Notes under the pieces: model-generated
The model's database searches: none
Seen by the model: the letters and a program-made list of their open reading frames with translations, nothing else
What the model was told of the DNA's origin: nothing
Shown here: piece after piece, positions 1 through 5,452 of the stretch
How positions within the stretch are numbered: the first letter of the stretch is position 1
Layout of the letters: each line of letters begins with the position of its first letter
Program-made: the position numbers and the translations under genes
Assembly (NCBI GenBank): GCA_047620505.1
Contig: JBLHKS010000204.1
Location: 1-12,581 of the forward strand
Direction of reading: 5' to 3'
Length of the DNA stretch: 12,581 nucleotides
DNA from: JBLHKS01 sp047620505
GTDB taxonomy: Bacteria; Verrucomicrobiota; Verrucomicrobiia; Verrucomicrobiales; DEV007

Positions 1-77
1 TGCGCGCCTTCGTTTACCGCGAGGTTCCCTGGAACCGGGCAGTAGACAGACTGCACGAAATCTACGCCAATTTCTAA
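1..77 (+). CDS. 3' end of a truncated gene, possibly a GT4-type glycosyltransferase
   Basis: Reading from base 3, the frame is open to a TAA at 75-77 and encodes 24 residues ending VPWNRAVDRLHEIYANF. The gene begins outside the window. The ending (aromatic W, then a basic amphipathic helix closing with L-x-x-I-Y) resembles the last helix of many GT-B fold (GT4) glycosyltransferases, which often end W-x-x-x-x-x-x-L-x-x-x-Y. That is resemblance only, from a very short piece. The stop lies 18 nt before the TTG start of the next gene, in the same frame, so the two may be co-transcribed. The stop is not part of a visible frameshift. Confidence that this is coding is moderate; confidence in the glycosyltransferase guess is low. 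Confidence 0.45.
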   Translation, partial: RAFVYREVPWNRAVDRLHEIYANF

Positions 78-83
78 GGGAAG
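76..83 (+). promoter_or_regulatory. Ribosome binding site that supports the TTG start at 96
   Basis: The purine run AAGGGAAG overlaps the stop codon of the preceding gene and ends 12 nt before TTG 96. No ATG or GTG lies in this frame between the stop at 75-77 and position 96. The next in-frame ATG is about 55 codons on, inside what looks like a conserved N-terminal region, so TTG is the best start. Confidence 0.45.
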
Positions 84-95
84 TTTTCCACACCG

Positions 96-3000
96 TTGCT
101 GATCCGCAAAGGCAAAGGCGAGGCCGAACTCGACGGCTCTGCCGAGATCGATTTCACCCTGACCGAGTCCGAACGCGAAGAACTCCGCTGGTATCTCGAA
201 GACTACCTAACGCAGGCCGACACGATCGAAAAGATCGTCCCCGAGCAGGTCGAATCGCTCATGGAATCCAAGGGCGTCGAGCTCTACACCAAAGTCCTCG
301 CCGCCGTGCCGAGCACCCAGGCCATCTGGTTCGCCATCCGCGAAAAGCTCGCCGATCTCCGCGTCGAAATCACCACCCCGGTCACCGAAGCCGCCTCCAT
401 TCCCTGGGAGCTGATGCGCGATCCGCAATCCGACTCCGCCATCGCCCTGCGCGTCGAAAGCTTCGTCCGCGTCCAGTCGAATTCCAACATCAGCTTCGTC
501 ACCGTCCCCAAACTCCGCAAAGATCGCCGCGTCCGCCTCCTCTACGTCGTCTGCCGACCCAGTGGCGTCGCCGACGTTCAGCTGCGCGCCGTCGCCAACC
601 GCGTCCTGAAGGGCCTCGGTGAAAACCGCACGCGCTTCGACATCACTGCCCTTCGCCCGCCGACCTGGGAGCAGCTCCAGACCGAACTCAAGGACGCCAA
701 AGCCGAAGGCCGACCCTACCACATCGTCCACTTCGACGGCCATGGCGTTTACGCCGACCTCAGCAATACGAAACTCGCCGACTGGCTCGCCGCCCTCTCC
801 AGCCTCACCCTCGGCGGCACGCCCAAGGGCAAACACGGCTACCTCCTCTTCGAACACCCTGGCTCGGACGAAAAAATGCGCCCCGTTCACGGCTCCGAAC
901 TCGGGCAGCTGCTGCACGACAACGGCGTCCCCTGCCTCGTCCTCAACGCCTGCCAATCCGCGATGCACGACGCCACCGAGGCCCCTGCTGAGCCCGAACC
1001 CGCCAACGCCCACGACGAAGTCCGTGCCATCGGCTCCCTCGCCCAGAGCGTCATCGGTCAAGGCATCCCAGCCGTCCTCGGCATGCGCTACAGCGTCTAC
1101 GTCGTCACCGCCGCCCAGTACATCGGCGAACTCTACGCCAATCTCGCCAAAGGCCGCGGCTTCGGGCAGGCCGCTTCCGAAGGGCGCAAACACCTTGCCG
1201 CCAATCCCGAACGCTGGCTCGGGCTCGAACCCCGGCCGTTGCGCGACTGGTTCGTCCCCGTCGTCTACGAAGCCACGCCGCTCCAGCTGCTCAAACCCGG
1301 TGCCGAACCCGTCGAGGCCCCCGAACTCGACCCCATCCAGCTCAACCCGGCCCTCCTCCGCTACGTCCCGGACAGCGGCTTCATCGGGCGGGACGAAACC
1401 CTGCTCCTGCTCGACCGCGCCTTCGATCAAGCCCCCATCGTCCTCCTCCACGCCTACGCCGGGCAGGGCAAAACCACCACCGCCGTCGAATTCGCTCGCT
1501 GGTACGCGCAGACCGGCGGGCTCGGCCAGAAGCCGATCGTCCTCTTCACCTCCTTCGAATCCACCACCCTTCTCAACGACGTCCTCGATCAGCTCGGCCA
1601 GAAGCGCGTCCCCGACTGGACCGCGATCAACGAGCCGGAGAAAAAGCGCCAGACCATCCAGCAGCTGCTGCGGAAAAACGCCGTTCTCTGGATCTGGGAC
1701 AACGTCGAGACCGTCGCCGGTTTCCCCGATGGCGCCGAGTCGGCCTGGACTACGGCGGAACAGGCTGAGCTGGCCGATTTCCTCAAGCTGATCAAGCTCG
1801 ATCCCGCGACGAAGGCGAAGTTTCTCCTCACCTCGCGCCGGGACGAATCGAAGTGGCTCGGCGACCCCGGCGTGCCGCATCGGGTGAAAATGCCGCGAAT
1901 GCGCGACGCCGACGCGGTCGGGCTGGCCTTCGAACTCGGGAGCGAGAAGAAATTATCGAAGGGCGAGATCGCCGGTTGGCAGCCGCTGCTGGATTATTGT
2001 CAGGGCAACCCGCTGACGTTGCGGGTGCTCGTCGGGCAGGCGGTGAAGATGGGGCTGCGCGGCGCGGATCAAATCGCTTCCTTCGTCCAGGCGATCCGCG
2101 ACGGCGAAACCCGGATCGAGGACGCCGACGAAGCCCAGGGCCGGGACCGGTCGCTCGGCGCGTCGCTGGATTACGGGTTTCGCAATGCGTTTTCGGCGGA
2201 GGAATTGCCGGTCATCGCGCTGCTGCATCTGTTTCAGGGCGTGGTGGATGTCGATGCGCTGAAATGGATGGGCGAGGTCGGAAAATACGCGCTGCCGGAG
2301 TTGCGGGGAAGATCGAAGGAGGAGCTGACGGGTCTGCTGGAGCGTGCGGCGGAGACGGGCCTGCTGACGCCGCTGGGCGGGACGTGGTTTCAGATTCATC
2401 CGGCCCTGCCCTGGTTTCTGCGGCAGTTGTTCGCGGAGCATTTTCCGGACGACGCGAGTAGTGGTGGCTTTCAGCCGCCAAGCGTAACCAGCGAAGAATC
2501 TGGCGGCAGGATGCCACCACTACGGAGTTCCGCTACGCAGGCCCAACGCGCCTGGGTCGAGGCCATCGGCACCCTCGGAAATCTCTACCACAACCAATTC
2601 AACGCCGGCAATCGCGAGGTCATCCAATTCCTTGAGCTGGAGGAAAGCAACCTCCTCCACGCCCGACGCCTCTGCCTGCGCCGGATCGACGAAGCCGAAG
2701 GCCAGTGGTGGGATCTGATCACGAGCGCGATGCAGGGCCTGAACCAACTCTATGAATATCAGAGCCGGGGCGCGGAATGGGCCCGGCTCGTGGCCGAAAT
2801 CACCCCGCATTTCTGCACCGGAACCGATGACGCTGAAGACGAGGACGAAACCGACCCCTTTCCAGGCCGGGAATCGGAATACAGCCTCGTCATGAAATAT
2901 CGGGTCGATCTGGCGCAGGAGCAGGATCGCGACCTCAGCCGCGCGGCGAAGTTGCAGGAGAAATGCGTCGCCTGGAATCGAAAAGAGGCCGCCGAGGCGC

Positions 3001-3851
3001 TCGCCCTGCCCGAAGACGCACCGCTGGACGACGATCAGCGCCACCGGATTCGGAATCTCGGCGTCGGTGTCTTCACCCTCGGCCACCTTCTCATGGAGCA
3101 GGGAAACCCGGACTGCGTCGCGGCTTTCGAAGAATCGGTTCGCTACTGCCAGCGAATCGGCGACCAGGCCGCCGAAGCCGTGGCTCACTACAACCTCGGC
3201 CACGCTTGGAAGAACCTTCCCGCCATTCGCGACATCGACGCCGCCGAAGCCGCCTACCAACAGAGCCTCGACCTCTACGATGCAGGCGATCGGGTTGGGC
3301 GATGTCGCTGCATCTTTCAAATCGGCAGGGTCCATTACGAGCGCTTCGACGAGGATCGGGCGGAAGCGTCGGAGCTGGCAAACGAGGACGACGCCGATCC
3401 ATCTCCCGAAACCAAAACAAAGCTGGAAATGCTCAACCAGCAGCTGCTGGAACACGCCCGGGCCGCCGAGTCCCGCTATCAAGAGGCCCTCGAACTCTGC
3501 CCGCCGACCCTCCTCTCCGATCTCGGCCCGATCCACAATCAGTTGGGAATTCTCTACAAGAATGTTGGCCAGATCGAGCGCGCCCGCGAACACTACGAAA
3601 AACGAGTCCAGATCGCTGAACAATCCAGCGACCGCTACGGAGCTGGCCGGACCCGCTTCAACCTCGCCCTGATGTATCTCCAGTCCGCCGGTGCCTCCCC
3701 CGATCCTGGCCCGAATCTCCAGCGTGCCCGGGCGTATGCCGAAGCCGCCCTCCGCGACTTCAAGCACTTTGAGGGCCGCGCCGCCGACATGGAAGCCAAG
3801 GCGAAGGGGTTGATCGAGGACATCGACCGGAAATTGGCCGGGAGCAGCTGA
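96..3851 (+). CDS. CHAT peptidase - STAND (NB-ARC-like) NTPase - TPR protein
   Basis: A 1,251-residue cytoplasmic protein with no signal peptide or membrane segment. Residues 1-110 are a helical lead-in typical of CHAT proteins (RWYLEDYL about 31; SIPWELMRDP about 101). The CHAT caspase-like fold spans about 145-395, with the His box HFDGHG (catalytic His about 216) and the Cys box LNACQSA (Cys about 286), so the dyad looks intact. The STAND NTPase starts at FIGRDE (about 429): P-loop AYAGQGKTT (Lys 459; the first P-loop Gly is Ala 453), Walker B VLWIWDNVE (Asp 535), sensor FLLTSR (Arg 581) and GNPL box (about 637). A winged-helix-like region follows (about 685-785), then a linker holding a palindromic repeat, then TPR-like helices (about 815-1245). 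In such proteins the repeats are thought to sense a trigger, the NTPase to oligomerise and CHAT to cleave a target. Domain calls are solid; a defence or death role is inference. Codon usage shifts inside the gene near 1980-2457. Confidence 0.93.
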   Translation: MLIRKGKGEAELDGSAEIDFTLTESEREELRWYLEDYLTQADTIEKIVPEQVESLMESKGVELYTKVLAAVPSTQAIWFAIREKLADLRVEITTPVTEAASIPWELMRDPQSDSAIALRVESFVRVQSNSNISFVTVPKLRKDRRVRLLYVVCRPSGVADVQLRAVANRVLKGLGENRTRFDITALRPPTWEQLQTELKDAKAEGRPYHIVHFDGHGVYADLSNTKLADWLAALSSLTLGGTPKGKHGYLLFEHPGSDEKMRPVHGSELGQLLHDNGVPCLVLNACQSAMHDATEAPAEPEPANAHDEVRAIGSLAQSVIGQGIPAVLGMRYSVYVVTAAQYIGELYANLAKGRGFGQAASEGRKHLAANPERWLGLEPRPLRDWFVPVVYEATPLQLLKPGAEPVEAPELDPIQLNPALLRYVPDSGFIGRDETLLLLDRAFDQAPIVLLHAYAGQGKTTTAVEFARWYAQTGGLGQKPIVLFTSFESTTLLNDVLDQLGQKRVPDWTAINEPEKKRQTIQQLLRKNAVLWIWDNVETVAGFPDGAESAWTTAEQAELADFLKLIKLDPATKAKFLLTSRRDESKWLGDPGVPHRVKMPRMRDADAVGLAFELGSEKKLSKGEIAGWQPLLDYCQGNPLTLRVLVGQAVKMGLRGADQIASFVQAIRDGETRIEDADEAQGRDRSLGASLDYGFRNAFSAEELPVIALLHLFQGVVDVDALKWMGEVGKYALPELRGRSKEELTGLLERAAETGLLTPLGGTWFQIHPALPWFLRQLFAEHFPDDASSGGFQPPSVTSEESGGRMPPLRSSATQAQRAWVEAIGTLGNLYHNQFNAGNREVIQFLELEESNLLHARRLCLRRIDEAEGQWWDLITSAMQGLNQLYEYQSRGAEWARLVAEITPHFCTGTDDAEDEDETDPFPGRESEYSLVMKYRVDLAQEQDRDLSRAAKLQEKCVAWNRKEAAEALALPEDAPLDDDQRHRIRNLGVGVFTLGHLLMEQGNPDCVAAFEESVRYCQRIGDQAAEAVAHYNLGHAWKNLPAIRDIDAAEAAYQQSLDLYDAGDRVGRCRCIFQIGRVHYERFDEDRAEASELANEDDADPSPETKTKLEMLNQQLLEHARAAESRYQEALELCPPTLLSDLGPIHNQLGILYKNVGQIERAREHYEKRVQIAEQSSDRYGAGRTRFNLALMYLQSAGASPDPGPNLQRARAYAEAALRDFKHFEGRAADMEAKAKGLIEDIDRKLAGSS
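2458..2523. repeat. Palindromic repeat inserted in frame in the CHAT-STAND-TPR gene
   Basis: Two 23-nt arms (2458-2480 and 2501-2523) match as inverted repeats at 20 of 23 positions around a 20-nt loop. Each arm begins GTAGTGGTGGC and ends GCCGCCA when read inward. The 66-bp unit keeps the frame and encodes about residues 788-810 (SSGGFQPP ... SGGRMPPLR), a Gly/Pro-rich stretch unlike the flanking helices. It lies between the winged-helix region and the TPRs, where a linker is expected to tolerate extra residues. It looks like a REP-type intergenic repeat that landed in a coding gene. Confidence 0.75.
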
Positions 3852-3880
3852 TTTGGACTGCGGTGATTCATCACCGCTTT
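3852..3880 (+). repeat. Left copy of a 29-nt hairpin repeat just after the CHAT gene stop
   Basis: TTTGGACT is followed by the hairpin GCGGTGA-TTCA-TCACCGC (7-bp stem, 4-nt loop) and TTT. The reverse complement of 4169-4197 matches this at 27 of 29 positions. It begins one base after the CHAT gene's TGA. It could act as a weak intrinsic terminator or an mRNA 3' stabiliser, but the T-run is only three bases, and the second inverted copy points to a REP-like repeat. Confidence 0.7.
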
Positions 3881-3891
3881 GAGTGAGGCAA
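3881..3891 (+). repeat. Left direct repeat (possible target-site duplication) of the MITE-like element
   Basis: GAGTGAGGCAA abuts the left terminal inverted repeat. GAGTCAGGCAA at 4066-4076 abuts the right one. The 10 of 11 match is what a slightly aged target-site duplication would look like. Confidence 0.55.
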
Positions 3892-4065
3892 GAATGGCAC
3901 GTGATTAAGCGGAGTTGTCGATGTAGAAAAGGGTCTCCGCACCCGTCGCGGAGCCCATCAGCAGCGGAACCCCGGCTCGATGAAACGCGGCTTGGCGCCG
4001 CGCCGGATACGGAGATCCGGTTCTACGTTCAATCGCCGATCACCGGGCTTAATCACGTGGCATTC
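3892..4065. mobile_element. 174-bp MITE-like non-coding element with 19-bp terminal inverted repeats
   Basis: The left end GAATGGCACGTGATTAAGC (3892-3910) is the inverse of 4047-4065 at 18 of 19 positions. An 11-bp direct repeat flanks the element (10 of 11). Inside, a second inverted pair (3923-3945 and 4004-4026, 18 of 23) nests in the same orientation, so the whole element can fold into one long hairpin. A separate local hairpin (GGG-CTCCGC / GCGGAG-CCC, 3931-3956, one bulge) lies in the left half. No transposase is encoded and the small ORF across it is not convincing, so any movement would need an enzyme in trans. The right half contains a 42-nt motif that recurs at 8386-8427. The family is not identified. 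Confidence 0.6.
3987..4028 (+). repeat. Copy 1 of a 42-nt dispersed palindromic motif
   Basis: The core TGGCGCCGCGCCGGAT is followed by CGGAGATCCGG and CTACGT. It contains the hairpin CCGGAT-ACGGAG-ATCCGG (4003-4020). It matches 8386-8427 at 38 of 42 positions. This copy lies inside the MITE-like element. Confidence 0.7.
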
Positions 4066-4076
4066 GAGTCAGGCAA
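4066..4076 (+). repeat. Right direct repeat (possible target-site duplication) of the MITE-like element
   Basis: GAGTCAGGCAA directly follows the right terminal inverted repeat and matches 3881-3891 at 10 of 11 positions. Confidence 0.55.
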
Positions 4077-4146
4077 TTCTTTGCCGCCGAGTCAGACAAC
4101 GCCATGAGCGCTCGCCTTCGTCTTCCCGCTTTCCAGGCCGAGCCCG

Positions 4147-4164
4147 CCCGGAATGAATTCCGGG
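4147..4164. repeat. Hairpin CCCGGAA-TGAA-TTCCGGG
   Basis: A perfect 7-bp stem with a TGAA loop, the same loop as the hairpin at 4172-4189 eight bases further on. No T-run follows, so it is probably part of the repeat cluster and not a terminator. Confidence 0.5.
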
Positions 4165-4168
4165 CCGG

Positions 4169-4197
4169 AAAGCGGTGATGAATCACCGCGCTCCAAA
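4169..4197 (-). repeat. Right, inverted copy of the 29-nt hairpin repeat
   Basis: The hairpin GCGGTGA-TGAA-TCACCGC (4172-4189) is followed by GCTCCAAA. The 29-nt unit is the reverse complement of 3852-3880 at 27 of 29 positions. The two copies bracket about 290 bp that contains the MITE-like element, an arrangement resembling paired REP units (a BIME). Confidence 0.7.
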
Positions 4198-4279
4198 CAT
4201 CCTACTTCAGAGCAGAATCTCATCCTCTTCCATTTCCAACGCGCCCCGGAAAATTCCGAGCCCTTGAACCCGTTCAGAG

Positions 4280-4432
4280 ACTCCGGAAATCGTTTTTGTC
4301 ACTCCGGAAATCGTTTCGTGAGTCACCAAAGCTCTTGCGGGAGTCCCCAAAGCTCTTCCGGGAGCTCCCAAAGCCCTTCCGGGAGTCACCAAAACTCTTC
4401 CGGGAGTCCCCAAAACTCTTCCGGGAGTCACC
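4280..4432. repeat. 21-bp tandem repeat array (two variant units, then five and a half units)
   Basis: Two units beginning ACTCCGGAAATCGTTT (4280-4300, 4301-4321) lead into five 21-bp units at about 4318-4338, 4339-4359, 4360-4380, 4381-4401 and 4402-4422, plus a 10-nt partial. The core is GAGTCMCCAAARCTCTTCC. Units alternate between AGTCACC and AGTCCCC, except the third, which has AGCTCCC. The period is exactly two B-DNA turns and also seven codons, so several frames stay open and spell heptapeptide repeats (such as FRESPKL on + and SFGDSRK on -). No ribosome site or other coding sign is seen. The array ends 81 bp before the transporter start and could be a minisatellite or a set of phased protein sites. 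Confidence 0.8.
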
Positions 4433-4513
4433 GTTAACAGGCCGATTCGTCTGCAGGATGGCGCTGACAGACAAACCCATTGCACCACGGTATTCCGCCG
4501 ACAGGTTCCGCAG

Positions 4514-5452
4514 ATGTCGTCTGACACGGGCTCTGCCATTTCCTGGAAGCACCTCATCGCCTTGATCGGTGGGGCCGTGCTGATTGCGTTCGCTCCGATT
4601 TTCGCGGTGCTGTCGAAGACCGTCGGCGGCGTGGGGATGCTGGACGCTGCTTTCTGGCGAGTGCTGATCGGCGGGGTGACGGCAGGGTGTTTTGCGATTC
4701 CGATGGGGCAGGCGTTAGGACGCGGCGATGTGAGAATCGGCCCCTGGATCTGGGCACCGGGTTTTTTCTTCGCGGGCGATTTTGCGGTCTGGCACATCAG
4801 CTTCGATCACACTTCGGTCGCGAATTCGACGCTGCTGGCGAATTTCCAGATCGTGGTCGTGACCGTTTTCGCGTGGTGGATGTGGAAGGAGAAGATCAGC
4901 CGTTTGTTCGTGATCGGCGCCACGGTGGCGATGCTCGGGCTCGTGCTCCTGCTTCACTCATCGGCGACGAGCGACGCGAAAATCCGCGAGGGTGCGATTC
5001 CGCTTTTGGGCGATGCGTTAGGGCTGGCGACAGCATTTTTCTACGGCTCGTATTTGCTGACGATCAAACGTTATCGGCGTGACCTGCCAGTTCCGACTTT
5101 GATGTTCTGGGGAGGGATCGTGGCTGCGGCGTTTCTGGCACCGGTCTTGATTGTGTGCCACGCCGTCTGGGGTCATTCGAATGGGAATTTTTTCCCGACG
5201 TCGCTAGTTGGTTGGCTTCCGCTGATCGGCATGGGCGTGATTTCACACGCAGGTGGGCAGGGGTTGATCGCGTTCTCGCTGAAAGGATTGCCAGCGAGCG
5301 TCGCGTCGATCACGCTCCTGATTCAGCCGGTGTGCACAGCGTTTCTCGGAGCGGTTTTGTTAGGGCAAAGTCTGGCCGCAGTCCAGATTCTGGCCGCTTC
5401 GCTTGTGCTTGGCGGGCTGGCGATCGCGATTCGCGGGCAGGTCAGGGGTTAG
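4514..5452 (+). CDS. EamA/DMT-superfamily membrane transporter
   Basis: A 312-residue inner-membrane protein, the usual length for two EamA repeats of five helices each. Hydrophobic spans lie at about residues 13-33, 44-63, 78-94, 105-122, 129-148, 163-183, 193-215, 231-250, 257-281 and 286-306. The segment around 98-130 (HTSVANSTLLAN, then an aromatic helix ending in WKEKIS) and the segment LPASVASITLLIQPVCTAF (about 259-277) are typical of the two EamA halves. Members export or exchange small metabolites; the substrate cannot be read from sequence. ATG 4514 has only a weak AGG upstream. The 21-bp tandem array lies just before it. Its stop overlaps the 3' end of the opposite-strand hydrolase gene by 11 bp. 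Confidence 0.9.
   Translation: MSSDTGSAISWKHLIALIGGAVLIAFAPIFAVLSKTVGGVGMLDAAFWRVLIGGVTAGCFAIPMGQALGRGDVRIGPWIWAPGFFFAGDFAVWHISFDHTSVANSTLLANFQIVVVTVFAWWMWKEKISRLFVIGATVAMLGLVLLLHSSATSDAKIREGAIPLLGDALGLATAFFYGSYLLTIKRYRRDLPVPTLMFWGGIVAAAFLAPVLIVCHAVWGHSNGNFFPTSLVGWLPLIGMGVISHAGGQGLIAFSLKGLPASVASITLLIQPVCTAFLGAVLLGQSLAAVQILAASLVLGGLAIAIRGQVRG

Noticed and set aside
207..1880. 557-codon open frame antisense to the CHAT domain
   Set aside because: It is the mirror of strong GC-third-position codon bias in the real gene; the translation is low-complexity (Gly/Glu/Asp/Phe-rich), with no domains and no ribosome site.
2520..3767. 415-codon open frame antisense to the TPR part of the CHAT gene
   Set aside because: Shadow of the TPR coding frame; no supporting motif or start signal.
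3860..3880. Intrinsic terminator for the CHAT gene
   Set aside because: Stem of 7 bp followed by only TTT, and an inverted copy exists at 4169-4197; it is better explained as a dispersed repeat, though some terminator activity cannot be excluded.
3883..4107. 74-codon ORF between the CHAT gene and the transporter
   Set aside because: It is made almost wholly of the MITE-like inverted repeats and direct repeats and has no ribosome site.
4280..4432. Possible CRISPR array
   Set aside because: Units are contiguous 21-bp tandem repeats with no unique spacers, and no cas gene is near.
4296..4565. Heptapeptide-repeat ORF (FRESPKL units) on +, and matching SFGDSRK ORFs on -
   Set aside because: The 21-bp period keeps several frames open automatically; the ORFs start at weak codons, have no ribosome site, and run into the transporter start in the wrong frame. 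Kept as a finding on the repeat, not as genes.
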